A program made the position numbers and the translations under genes. The notes beneath the pieces are model-generated. The model was not told the DNA's origin and made no database searches. It saw only the letters and a program-made list of their open reading frames with translations. A stretch of DNA of 64,000 nucleotides from Desulfurella amilsii (lineage in GTDB: Bacteria; Campylobacterota_A; Desulfurellia; Desulfurellales; Desulfurellaceae): assembly GCF_002119425.1 (NCBI RefSeq), contig NZ_MDSU01000011.1, forward strand, positions 1-64,000, given 5' to 3'. Shown here piece by piece: positions 1 to 8,024 of the stretch; the first letter of the stretch is position 1, and each line of letters opens with the position of its first letter.

Positions 1-9
1 GGTGCCCTG

Positions 10-1434
10 ATGCAAACCTACAAAACCTATATTGGTGGCAGTTGGGTTGAAACAGACAAATTACTTGATGTTACAGAAAAATATACGAATGAAGTGTTTG
101 CAAAAGTTCCACTGTGCGATACCAAAGAGGTGGATACAGCAGTTAGTGCTGCTCAAGATGCTTTTGAAAGTTTCAGAAAAACACCTGCATATGAGCGCTC
201 ACAAATACTAGATAAAGCAGCCAATCTAATTCTAAAGCGCAAAGATGAAATAGCAGCTGTGATTTGCAAAGAAGCAGGCAAAGCCTGGAAGTATTCTCTA
301 GGGGAAGTAATAAGAGGCTACGAAACATTCAAGTTTGCAAGCTGCGAAGCCATACGCATACATGGTGAGACTGTGCCTTTGGATGCAAGCGCATCTGGGA
401 CAAACAGGGTGGGCTACTACATAAGGGTGCCAATGGGTGTGATTGCAGCTATTACACCATTTAACTTTCCCTTAAACCTCGTTGCACACAAAGTAGCACC
501 AGCTATTGCCTCAGGCAATACAATTGTACTAAAGCCAGCTTCAACTACACCTGTTACGGCTTTGATATTAGCTGAAATTTTAGAAGAAGCAGGGTTGCCA
601 AAAGGGGTGTTTAATGTGGTAATTGGCTCTGGCTCAAGCATAGGTGATTATCTTGTATCCCACCCAATGGTAAAGAAGGTAACATTTACAGGCTCACCTG
701 CAGTAGGTGATTCAATCATTAGAAAAGCTGGCATAAAGAGAGTGACTCTAGAGCTTGGCAACAACTCAGCTACAATAATAGAAAAAGATGCTATAATAGA
801 TAAGGCTATCCCACGATGCATTGCAAGTGCTTTTTCAAACTCAGGCCAGGTATGCATATCACTGCAGCGCATATATGTGCACAAGGATATAGCAGATGAG
901 TTTAGCCAAAAATTCAAGCAAGCAACGCAAGCTTTAAAAGTAGGAAACCCTCTAGATCAAGATACAGAGCTTGGACCTATGATTGATGGAAAAGAAGCGC
1001 TAAGGGCAAAGTCTTGGATAGATGAAGCAGTCTCTCAAGGTGCAACGCTTGTGTGTGGTGGAAAAGTCGAAGGCAGAACTTTATACCCCACAGTGCTGAA
1101 AAATACAACAAAAGACATGAAGGTGATGTGCATGGAAGTATTTGCCCCAATAGTATCTATTGTAGAGTATAATAACTTTGAAGAAGCAATAAAGCATGTA
1201 AATGATTCAGACTACGGGCTTCAAGCAGGCATATACACAAACGATATAAGAAAAATACACTATGCTATAGATAACCTTGATGTAGGCGGTGTAATGATAA
1301 ATGATACTTCAATATTTAGAGTAGATAATATGCCATATGGCGGCAATAAACTCTCTGGTATTGGCAGAGAAGGTGTGCGCTTTGCAATTAATGAGATGAC
1401 AAATATAAAGATGGTAATGATAAATTTAAATTAA
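10..1434 (+). CDS. NAD(P)-dependent aldehyde dehydrogenase
   Basis: The 474-residue product is a full-length aldehyde dehydrogenase, which oxidises an aldehyde to the acid with NAD(P)+ in the cytoplasm. The family residues are visible: the oxyanion Asn in TPFNFPLN (N152), the general-base Glu in VTLELG (E248) and the catalytic Cys in SGQVC (C282). The style (short N-terminus, SLQRIYVH after the Cys) resembles the lactaldehyde/non-phosphorylating glyceraldehyde-3-phosphate branch, but substrate cannot be read from sequence. Nine bases precede the ATG in this window, so the ribosome site and a possible upstream start cannot be judged. It lies 45 bp before the flagellar operon and is probably unrelated to it. 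Confidence 0.9.
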   Translation: MQTYKTYIGGSWVETDKLLDVTEKYTNEVFAKVPLCDTKEVDTAVSAAQDAFESFRKTPAYERSQILDKAANLILKRKDEIAAVICKEAGKAWKYSLGEVIRGYETFKFASCEAIRIHGETVPLDASASGTNRVGYYIRVPMGVIAAITPFNFPLNLVAHKVAPAIASGNTIVLKPASTTPVTALILAEILEEAGLPKGVFNVVIGSGSSIGDYLVSHPMVKKVTFTGSPAVGDSIIRKAGIKRVTLELGNNSATIIEKDAIIDKAIPRCIASAFSNSGQVCISLQRIYVHKDIADEFSQKFKQATQALKVGNPLDQDTELGPMIDGKEALRAKSWIDEAVSQGATLVCGGKVEGRTLYPTVLKNTTKDMKVMCMEVFAPIVSIVEYNNFEEAIKHVNDSDYGLQAGIYTNDIRKIHYAIDNLDVGGVMINDTSIFRVDNMPYGGNKLSGIGREGVRFAINEMTNIKMVMINLN

Positions 1435-1442
1435 TTAATTTC

Positions 1443-1470
1443 TTTACAAAAAAAAACTTTTTGATAGAAT
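1443..1470 (+). promoter_or_regulatory. Possible sigma-70 promoter before fliL
   Basis: TTTACA, 16-bp spacer, TAGAAT. The predicted start of transcription (about 1477) would fall only a few bases before the fliL ATG at 1480, giving an almost leaderless mRNA. The -35 is in an A-rich run and matches weakly, so this is tentative. Confidence 0.35.
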
Positions 1471-1479
1471 TGGTGTAAC

Positions 1480-1986
1480 ATGGCAAAAGAAGTAGCTACA
1501 GAGGGTCAAAAAAAGAAAAAAAAGCCTATATTACTTATTGCTGTAATATTAGTGGTATTAATTGTAGGTGGTGCTTTCGCCTTTTTCTTTTTAAAGAAAG
1601 GCTCATCTAACAGTGCAAAGAATACTCAGGCTCAGAATGCTAATCCTGAGGCTATCATTAATGACAAAAATGTGCATATAAAAAATTTACCTTCCATGAT
1701 TGTCAATTTAGCAGATCCATCAGGTGATAGGTATTTAAAAATTTCTCTTGCTTTGGTAATGAATGGAAAAGAAAAACCAAAAGGCGCTGAATCATCAGGC
1801 GGCACTCTAGAGGATGCAGCAATTAAAAATGCTATAATTACAGTAATTTCTACAAAAACATCGGATGTGCTGCTAACACTATATGGCAAAGAAGAACTTA
1901 AAAAACAGCTTATAAAAGCTATAAACAATGTTTTAGGCGAAGATGCAGTAAGGAATATTTATTTTACTGACTTTATCATACAATGA
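1480..1986 (+). CDS. fliL: Flagellar basal body-associated protein FliL
   Basis: The 168-residue protein has a short basic cytoplasmic tail rich in Lys, one transmembrane helix at about residues 16-38, and a periplasmic FliL domain ending in the typical ..IYFTDFIIQ. FliL surrounds the stator units at the flagellar motor and affects torque. It is the first gene of a tight flagellar run, and its stop overlaps the start of fliN. No good Shine-Dalgarno site precedes the ATG, and a weak promoter lies immediately upstream. Confidence 0.88.
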   Translation: MAKEVATEGQKKKKKPILLIAVILVVLIVGGAFAFFFLKKGSSNSAKNTQAQNANPEAIINDKNVHIKNLPSMIVNLADPSGDRYLKISLALVMNGKEKPKGAESSGGTLEDAAIKNAIITVISTKTSDVLLTLYGKEELKKQLIKAINNVLGEDAVRNIYFTDFIIQ

Positions 1987-2252
1987 AAGAAGAAGAATTA
2001 GCCCGCTTTTACAATGTGCCAGTTGAAACATACTATGAATTAGGTAGAGCTAAAGTAAAGCTAAGGGATATTTTACACTGGAGTGAAGGTAGTGTTATAA
2101 AATTAGACCGCCTATCTGGAGAATATATCGATGTATTTATTGAAAATCAGGTTTTTGCAAAAGGTGAAGTAATTATAGTAGACGAAAAATTTAGTATAAG
2201 GCTATTCCAAATTTTGACTCCAGAAGAAATAATGGAGTACAGCATAGAATGA
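1983..2252 (+). CDS. fliN: Flagellar motor switch protein FliN
   Basis: This 89-residue protein consists almost entirely of a SpoA (surface presentation of antigens) domain: VKLRDILHWSEGSVIKLDRLSGE followed by the VDEKFSIRL strand. FliN forms the lower C-ring of the motor switch with FliM and binds the export ATPase complex through FliH. It is short for FliN, lacking the usual variable N-terminal extension. It overlaps fliL by 4 bp and fliO by 4 bp, so translation is probably coupled. No fliM or fliG is present in the window. Confidence 0.85.
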   Translation: MKEEELARFYNVPVETYYELGRAKVKLRDILHWSEGSVIKLDRLSGEYIDVFIENQVFAKGEVIIVDEKFSIRLFQILTPEEIMEYSIE

Positions 2253-2578
2253 AGCTTTTGATAGCTTTTTTGCTTGTATTTTTTGTATTTAGCCCTGTTG
2301 CCGTTTATGCATCTTCAATAGATTATTTAGGCTATACGCTAAAAGCGCTTGGCAGTGTCATAATAGTTGTGGCATTGCTATTTGCTAGCGTTTGGGCACT
2401 AAAAAAGCTTCAAATTAACACTAAAAAAGGTGGTCGCATTAAAATACTAGATAGAACCTACATTGATAACAAGCACAGTCTTATAATTATTGAGGTTGAA
2501 GAAAAGCAATTTTTACTTAGTGTAGGCAATGAAATAAACTTAATAGCACAATTGAGCGAAAATGAAAAAAATAATTAA
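2249..2578 (+). CDS. fliO: Flagellar export protein FliO
   Basis: A 109-residue membrane protein with an N-terminal signal-like helix (residues 1-22), a second transmembrane helix at about 30-52 and a small cytoplasmic domain (GGRIKILDRTYID..., ending ..NLIAQLSE). This is the FliO pattern. FliO acts as a scaffold that helps assemble the FliP ring of the flagellar type III export gate. The position between fliN and fliP supports the call more than the weakly conserved sequence does. The 3' end overlaps fliP by 17 bp. Confidence 0.8.
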   Translation: MKLLIAFLLVFFVFSPVAVYASSIDYLGYTLKALGSVIIVVALLFASVWALKKLQINTKKGGRIKILDRTYIDNKHSLIIIEVEEKQFLLSVGNEINLIAQLSENEKNN

Positions 2579-3314
2579 CCTAACCATTCTTTTCGTTTTA
2601 ATAGGTTTGTGTTTAAATGCTTTTGGAGCTCAAGTGCCTCAGGGACCTTCTCTAAGTATAAGCCTAAATGGCGCCACAACGCCCCAAAATATTTCAAATG
2701 CTGTAAAATTGCTCATTCTGCTCACAGCTTTGGCCGTTGCCCCTTCTTTTTTAATTATGCTAACATCGTTTACACGCATAATAATAGTGCTTTCAATCCT
2801 AAGACAGGCAATGGGCCTACAGCAAGAGCCACCGAATCAAATATTGCTAGGTATAGCGCTTTTTTTAACTATTTTTATAATGTCGCCAACGATTAGTGCA
2901 GTTTATAACAACGCCTATAAACCATTCAATGAAGGAAAGTTAAGTTTAAAGCAAGCCTACGATGCAGCTCAAACACCCATTAAGTCATTTATGTTAAAAC
3001 AAACACGCCAAAAAGATATAGCGCTTTTTTTGCGTATTGCTAAACAACCAAACCCTCAAAACGAGCAGCAGTTGGGATTAAATATACTTGTGCCCGCATT
3101 TATCATAAGCGAGCTAAAGACGGCTTTTGAAATAGGTTTTTTGCTTTACATACCTTTTGTTATTATAGACATTGTAGTATCGAGTGTGCTTATGAGCATG
3201 GGTATGATGATGCTGCCGCCAGTTATGATATCACTACCATTTAAGTTGCTTTTATTCGTATTGGCAGATGGGTGGAATCTGGTTGTCTTATCTTTAGTTA
3301 GAAGTTTTCATTAG
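2562..3314 (+). CDS. fliP: Flagellar type III export gate protein FliP
   Basis: The 250-residue protein begins with a cleavable signal-like segment and has four membrane helices. Conserved FliP blocks are visible: SFTRIIIVLSILRQAMGLQ near residues 70-88, the LGINILVPAFIISELKTAF-like block near 170, and the GMMMLPPVMISLPFK block near the C-terminus. FliP forms the pentameric core of the export channel with FliQ and FliR. It overlaps fliO at the 5' end and is followed 8 bp later by fliQ. Confidence 0.95.
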   Translation: MKKIINLTILFVLIGLCLNAFGAQVPQGPSLSISLNGATTPQNISNAVKLLILLTALAVAPSFLIMLTSFTRIIIVLSILRQAMGLQQEPPNQILLGIALFLTIFIMSPTISAVYNNAYKPFNEGKLSLKQAYDAAQTPIKSFMLKQTRQKDIALFLRIAKQPNPQNEQQLGLNILVPAFIISELKTAFEIGFLLYIPFVIIDIVVSSVLMSMGMMMLPPVMISLPFKLLLFVLADGWNLVVLSLVRSFH

Positions 3315-3322
3315 GGGGTTTT

Positions 3323-3592
3323 ATGGATGTAGCAACTGTAGTTGGGATTGGCAGGAGTGCTATGCAAATAGCCTTGATGCTATCTTTGCCAATATTAATT
3401 GTAAGTCTTGTTGCAGGTCTTCTTGTTAGTATTTTTCAAGCTATCACACAGATTCAAGAAATGACCCTAACATTTATACCAAAGATTATTGCCGTTGCTT
3501 TGACTTTATTGTTTTTGGCTCCATGGATGGCAAAGTTACTCACAAATTATACTATTGAACTATACCAAAACATACCTAATTACATAAGATGA
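3323..3592 (+). CDS. fliQ: Flagellar type III export gate protein FliQ
   Basis: An 89-residue protein of two transmembrane helices joined by the conserved loop AITQIQEMTLTFIPK, the normal size and pattern for FliQ. Four copies pack around the FliPR core in the export gate. A GGGGG ribosome site precedes the ATG by a few bases. Its stop overlaps the fliR start (ATGA). Confidence 0.95.
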   Translation: MDVATVVGIGRSAMQIALMLSLPILIVSLVAGLLVSIFQAITQIQEMTLTFIPKIIAVALTLLFLAPWMAKLLTNYTIELYQNIPNYIR

Positions 3593-4377
3593 ATCAGAGC
3601 CTTGCACTGCTAAACGTGCCTTTTTCTGACTTAGAAATTTTCTTTTTGATTTTTATCAGGGTAGCCTCTATTTTGCTTTTAGCCCCTATTTTTAGCTATA
3701 AATCAATTCCTGCGATGGTTAAAATACTACTTAGTGTTGTTATGGCTTTTGTGCTGTATCCTATTGTTAGAGATTATGTAAATGTAAACATTACAAATAC
3801 AGTTGAACTTATTGTGTTAATTGTAAGAGAAATACTGCTTGGTGCAAGTTTGGCTTTTTGCATACAGTTTGTATGGGCAGGCATAGAGATAGCTGCTAGT
3901 TTGATTTCTTTTATGATGGGTTTTAGCATTGCAAATGTGCTAAGCCCGCAGACAAACACACAAATCTCTATTATTACAGAATTTGAAAGTTTATTTGCAA
4001 TTTTGGTTTTTTTGGCTATTGATGGCCAATATTTTGTAATACGTTCTTTGGTTGAAAGTTTTCAACTTATACCAATTGGTTCATTTGTAATAAACAAGAG
4101 CCTAATTGAGTTTATTGTGTACTTGATACTAACGATGTTTTCTGTTTCTGTGCAAATATTAGCACCTGTTGTTGTTGCTTTAATTATAACAAATATCGTC
4201 TTTGGCATAATATCGCGCACTATGCCTCAAATGAATGTGCTTATTGCATCTTTTCCTATTACAATAACAATTGGCTTATTTTTGCTCGGTGTAACATTTA
4301 ATTTTGCGGCAAATGTTATGATAAAATACTACTATCAATTGCCCTCGTACTATAATCAAGTGTTTAGGTTTAAGTAA
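3589..4377 (+). CDS. fliR: Flagellar type III export gate protein FliR
   Basis: The 262-residue polytopic membrane protein has about six predicted helices and the family blocks FFLIFIRVASILLLAPIFSYK near the N-terminus and GIISRTMPQMNVLIASFPI near residue 210. FliR is the single-copy cap subunit of the FliPQR export gate. It overlaps fliQ by 4 bp and shares its last base with the ATG of flhB, consistent with strict co-translation. Confidence 0.95.
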   Translation: MNQSLALLNVPFSDLEIFFLIFIRVASILLLAPIFSYKSIPAMVKILLSVVMAFVLYPIVRDYVNVNITNTVELIVLIVREILLGASLAFCIQFVWAGIEIAASLISFMMGFSIANVLSPQTNTQISIITEFESLFAILVFLAIDGQYFVIRSLVESFQLIPIGSFVINKSLIEFIVYLILTMFSVSVQILAPVVVALIITNIVFGIISRTMPQMNVLIASFPITITIGLFLLGVTFNFAANVMIKYYYQLPSYYNQVFRFK

Positions 4378-5438
4378 TGGCAGGCGAAAAAACCGAAAAA
4401 GCCACACCCAAGCGCCGCGAAGAATCCCGCAAAAAGGGTCAAGTTGCAAAATCAATTGAGCTCAACAGCGCTGTATTGCTGTTTGTAGCTTTAATTTTCT
4501 TTTATTTTAATGCTAATAATTTCAAAGATACGGCAAGTTATTCGTTTAATTATTTTTTAAACCTACCGTACCATATAAGTTTGAATAACGTGGGTAGTTT
4601 GTATGCAGACATTATGAAAATATTTTTTATGTTCGTTGGTGTGTTTTTTGTTTTGATTGTTATTGTTGCTCTACTAGTAAATGTTGCTCAAACAGGTATA
4701 ATGCTGAGTTTTGAGAAATTGAATTTTGATTTAGAAAAACTAAATCCTATAAACGGCATTAAAAATCTTTTTTCGCTTAGAGCCTTGGGTGAGCTAGCGA
4801 AATCCATACTAAAAATTATCATTATCTTTTCCATAATGTATCTTTTTATCAAAGTAAAATACAAAAGCTGGTTGGATTTAACAGATCAGCCAATTAATGT
4901 TTTTACGGTTGTGCTTGCAAAAAACATGTTTGCCATTACATTTTACCTGGTATTGTTTATGGTTTTTTTAGCTATTTTAGATTATATATACCAAAAGTAT
5001 ATTTTTGAGCACTCAATCATGATGAGCAAAGAAGAAGTAAAAGAAGAGTTTAAACAAATGGAAGGTGATCCAAAAATAAAGGCAAAGATAAGAAAAATGC
5101 AGATGGAACTAGCGCGCAGGCGTATGATGGAAAATGTTAAGACTGCTGATGTAGTTATTACAAACCCTACGCATATAGCGGTAGCTCTAAAATATGATCA
5201 GTCAAAAATGAATGCACCTAAAGTAGTTGCCAAAGGCTTAGATGAAGTTGCGCTAAGAATAAAAGAAATTGCAATAAAAAATAATGTGGTTATTGTAGAA
5301 AACCCGCCTGTTGCACAAAGTTTATACAAACAAGCTCAGATTGATAAAGAAATACCTATTGAACTATACGAAACAGTAGCCAAAATTCTTTCCTATGTTT
5401 ATAATTTAAAAAATAAAAAAACTAATAAACTTTTATAA
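4377..5438 (+). CDS. flhB: Flagellar export switch protein FlhB
   Basis: This 353-residue protein starts with the typical AGEKTEKATPKRREESRKKG, has four membrane helices, and carries the autocleavage motif NPTH at residues 263-266 in its cytoplasmic domain. Cleavage between Asn and Pro switches export from rod/hook to filament substrates. The last codons of flhB also contain the -35 element of the fliD promoter, so the coding end and the sigma-28-like site are superimposed. Confidence 0.96.
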   Translation: MAGEKTEKATPKRREESRKKGQVAKSIELNSAVLLFVALIFFYFNANNFKDTASYSFNYFLNLPYHISLNNVGSLYADIMKIFFMFVGVFFVLIVIVALLVNVAQTGIMLSFEKLNFDLEKLNPINGIKNLFSLRALGELAKSILKIIIIFSIMYLFIKVKYKSWLDLTDQPINVFTVVLAKNMFAITFYLVLFMVFLAILDYIYQKYIFEHSIMMSKEEVKEEFKQMEGDPKIKAKIRKMQMELARRRMMENVKTADVVITNPTHIAVALKYDQSKMNAPKVVAKGLDEVALRIKEIAIKNNVVIVENPPVAQSLYKQAQIDKEIPIELYETVAKILSYVYNLKNKKTNKLL

Positions 5439-5452
5439 AAATCATCCGATAT
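5426..5452 (+). promoter_or_regulatory. Sigma-28 (FliA)-type promoter for fliD-flaG-fliS
   Basis: TAAACTTT, 11-bp spacer, TCCGATAT. This compares with the enterobacterial FliA consensus TAAAGTTT-N11-GCCGATAA: 7 of 8 and 6 of 8 bases match with the exact spacing. The -35 half lies in the last codons and stop of flhB. The predicted start (about 5459) falls just before the GGAGGTG ribosome site of fliD. Confidence 0.72.
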
Positions 5453-5470
5453 ACAAAATGGAGGTGTAAT

Positions 5471-6832
5471 ATGACTTCGCAAGTAGGTTCTAATTTCATA
5501 TTAGGTTTGGGCAATACAAGTAGCCTTAACCTGCAAAGTATGCTTCAGCAGTTAGTCACAGCTCAAAGCCAACCAATTGTAAACCTCCAGGCACAACAAA
5601 CGCAACAGCAAGCATACTTGCAAACATTTTCCAATTTTTCAAGTCAGCTTACAAATTTGCAAACAAGTGCAAATAGTATCATAACAGACCTTACGCAGCA
5701 GACTGCAACGTCCAGCAAGACATCCGTTGCCACGGTTAATACGACACAAAATACAGCTACAGGCACTCACACGCTTAATGTAACCCAATTAGCTCAAGGT
5801 CAAGTATGGGCATCTACAAACGGCTTTTCTAGCCAAAACAGCCAAGCTGCAACATCAAACGGTGTTTTTAGTTTTTCCATAGGCAACCAAACATATTCAG
5901 TAAATGTAAATTCTTCAACTACGATCCAAGGTCTGGCAAATGCCATAAATGCCACTAATTCTGGACTTAGCGCAAGCATTGTGTACAACGGATCTACATA
6001 CAACCTTGTATTAAACACGCCTACTGGTACTGCAAACAACTTAACGATAAACACAAACAACACACTTGCTGTGTTTGGCTCATCGCCTAGCCAGGCTTCA
6101 CAGAATGCCCAAGCAACGCTTGATGGTATAAACATTACATCACAATCAAATGATTTAAAGAATTACATACAGGGCCTTGATATACAATTACAAGGCGCAG
6201 GTGCAACAACAATTACTCTGAATTACAGTACTTCGCAACTAACGCAAGATATGCAAACCTTTGTTGATAATTACAACAAGCTATTGAAATATGTTAATCA
6301 AAATAATTCTTATGACAGTACAAAAAATATTGCCGGTGCGTTTTTTGGCTCAACGGCTGTTCAGTCTGTTATGTCAGGTTTGAGAAACTCGTTTTTTGGT
6401 TTGTTTAATAAAAGCGCAAACCAATCAATCAATTCAGCCATGAGCATAGGTTTGTCTTTTGATAGCAACGGTAATTTACAATTTAATAGCCTTGCTTTTA
6501 AGCAGGCAGTGTCTGGCGACTTTAATGCTGTTAAAAGTGTTTTAACAAATTCCTCAAATAACGGCATAATGGATTCCGTTAATAATATGGTTAACCAGGC
6601 TACATCAACAAATGGTGGTATTATTACAACCGCTCAAAATGAAATCCAAAACCAAATTAGTTCTATTCAGTCCCAAATAAATACCTTGCAGCAAAACCTT
6701 CAAACTTACCAGAATAATCTAGTTGTGCAATTTTCTCAGCTTAATACTGTGATGAATCAAATGCAATCTCAAAGCCAGTACCTTACAACCATGTTTAATA
6801 GTTTAAATGGCAAGAGCTCAAGTGGTGGCTAG
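5471..6832 (+). CDS. fliD: Flagellar hook-associated protein 2 (filament cap) FliD
   Basis: The 453-residue, Gln/Asn/Ser/Thr-rich and cysteine-free protein has the FliD_N block at the start (LGLGNTSSLNLQSMLQQLV...), a central variable D2/D3 region (about 70-230) and a C-terminal coiled-coil half (about 380-445) of repeated Gln-Asn heptads. FliD caps the growing filament and folds incoming flagellin. It is exported rather than cytoplasmic, which fits the absence of Cys. GGAGGTG sets the ATG. The sigma-28-type promoter in front makes it a late gene. Confidence 0.92.
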   Translation: MTSQVGSNFILGLGNTSSLNLQSMLQQLVTAQSQPIVNLQAQQTQQQAYLQTFSNFSSQLTNLQTSANSIITDLTQQTATSSKTSVATVNTTQNTATGTHTLNVTQLAQGQVWASTNGFSSQNSQAATSNGVFSFSIGNQTYSVNVNSSTTIQGLANAINATNSGLSASIVYNGSTYNLVLNTPTGTANNLTINTNNTLAVFGSSPSQASQNAQATLDGINITSQSNDLKNYIQGLDIQLQGAGATTITLNYSTSQLTQDMQTFVDNYNKLLKYVNQNNSYDSTKNIAGAFFGSTAVQSVMSGLRNSFFGLFNKSANQSINSAMSIGLSFDSNGNLQFNSLAFKQAVSGDFNAVKSVLTNSSNNGIMDSVNNMVNQATSTNGGIITTAQNEIQNQISSIQSQINTLQQNLQTYQNNLVVQFSQLNTVMNQMQSQSQYLTTMFNSLNGKSSSGG

Positions 6833-6854
6833 TTACTAAAAAAGGAGGAAGACA

Positions 6855-7253
6855 ATGGATATAACAGGTTTAGTTAAAACAAACTTAGCTGTTGTGCAAA
6901 ACACTATTCAGAGCCAGACATACTCGCCTCCACAAAAAAATGCAAACGGTACTTCTTCTGTTGCCGCAACAAAATTAACGAAAGCTAGCCAAAGTTTGCA
7001 AAATAGCACAAATGCGGCAAGCATGAATAAAAATGATGTAAAAAGCTTGGTCGAAAAACTTAACAGTTCCATTAGTACTCTCAATAATAGTGTTAAATTT
7101 AGCTATTCTGAGGACGCGAAAGCTTTGGTAGTAAAAGTAGTAGATAGCAAAACGGGTCAGGTAATTCGTCAGATACCACCAGAAGAACTCATTAAATTAG
7201 AAGCAAGTTTAGCTCAATCAATAGGAATAGTTTTTAATAAGGAGGTCAAATGA
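6855..7253 (+). CDS. flaG: FlaG family protein
   Basis: A 132-residue protein with a low-complexity Ser/Thr/Asn N-terminal half and a C-terminal FlaG domain (KFSYSEDAKALVVKVVDSKTG, then QVIRQIPPEELIKLEASL). In other bacteria FlaG affects filament length and is usually found beside fliD and fliS, as here. AAAGGAGGA lies just upstream. Its stop overlaps the fliS ATG. Confidence 0.88.
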   Translation: MDITGLVKTNLAVVQNTIQSQTYSPPQKNANGTSSVAATKLTKASQSLQNSTNAASMNKNDVKSLVEKLNSSISTLNNSVKFSYSEDAKALVVKVVDSKTGQVIRQIPPEELIKLEASLAQSIGIVFNKEVK

Positions 7254-7627
7254 TAGCAAGCAGCGCGTATAAGGCTTATAAAAATACACTTACAAACACA
7301 ATTGATGACAGACTAAATATTATTGCCATAATGTACGATGGTGCATTAAGTTTTGCTGTTAAAACCAAAGAGGCGATAGAGAGTAAAAACATACTTGAAA
7401 AAGTATACGCCATTGAGCGACTCGATGCTATTTTGCTAGCACTAAGAAATGTGTTGGATGTAAAAAACTACCCAGAAGCAGGTAAATTCTTAGAATCTGT
7501 TTATGATTTTTTGCTTTTACAAACGCTAAAAGCTAATTTAAATAACAATATAGAAGAAATGGACGTAGTTATAAGATATTTGAAACAAATGAGCGAAATC
7601 TGGAATAAAGAAGTCCTTAAGAAATAA
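7250..7627 (+). CDS. fliS: Flagellin chaperone FliS
   Basis: The 125-residue, helix-only protein has the FliS pattern: Y-x-A-Y near the start, a DGAL motif (MYDGALSF), and long amphipathic helices. FliS binds the C-terminal tail of flagellin in the cytoplasm and prevents premature polymerisation before export. AAGGAGG precedes the ATG, which overlaps the flaG stop. It is the last gene of the flagellar block; no flagellin gene is in the window. Confidence 0.9.
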   Translation: MIASSAYKAYKNTLTNTIDDRLNIIAIMYDGALSFAVKTKEAIESKNILEKVYAIERLDAILLALRNVLDVKNYPEAGKFLESVYDFLLLQTLKANLNNNIEEMDVVIRYLKQMSEIWNKEVLKK

Positions 7628-7674
7628 GAAATCGGGGTTTGGTGTATTGACGCCGTATAGTTTTTATCCAAGAC

Positions 7675-7703
7675 TTGATATATGTATTTTTAACTGCTAT
7701 AAT
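7675..7703 (+). promoter_or_regulatory. Sigma-70 promoter giving a leaderless SMR transcript
   Basis: TTGATA, 17-bp spacer, TATAAT (perfect -10). The expected transcription start, 6-8 bases after the -10, falls on or next to the ATG at 7710. No Shine-Dalgarno sequence precedes that ATG. Confidence 0.72.
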
Positions 7704-7709
7704 TAAAAA

Positions 7710-8021
7710 ATGGGCTGGGTTTATTTGGCATTGGCTATTTTGTTTGAAATTGGCGGTACGACCTCTATGCGCTTGTCAAATGGGTTTGCCAAATTGTTGC
7801 CTTCTGTGTCTCTGTTTGTTTGTTATGCTGTAAGCTTTATATTTGCTACAATGGCAACAAAATATTTAAAACTAGCCGTAATGTATGCTGTGTGGTCTGG
7901 CGTGGGGATTATCGCTATTACGTTAGTTGATTTGATGCTTTTTCACGAAAGGATTAATTCAATTGAAGCTTTAGGCCTAATTCTCATTTTGGCAGGCAGT
8001 ATAATTTTGAGGATTGCCTAA
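7710..8021 (+). CDS. Small multidrug resistance (SMR) family transporter
   Basis: A 103-residue protein of four transmembrane helices. The membrane-embedded Glu of helix 1 is present (LFEIGGTTSMRLSNGF), as are the helix 3 block YAVWSGVGI and the GTT of EmrE/QacC-type members, so drug/proton antiport fits better than the SugE/Gdx guanidinium type. These transporters work as antiparallel dimers; only one gene is present, so a homodimer is expected. A near-consensus promoter sits so close that the mRNA should be leaderless. Confidence 0.87.
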   Translation: MGWVYLALAILFEIGGTTSMRLSNGFAKLLPSVSLFVCYAVSFIFATMATKYLKLAVMYAVWSGVGIIAITLVDLMLFHERINSIEALGLILILAGSIILRIA

Positions 8022-8024
8022 ATA

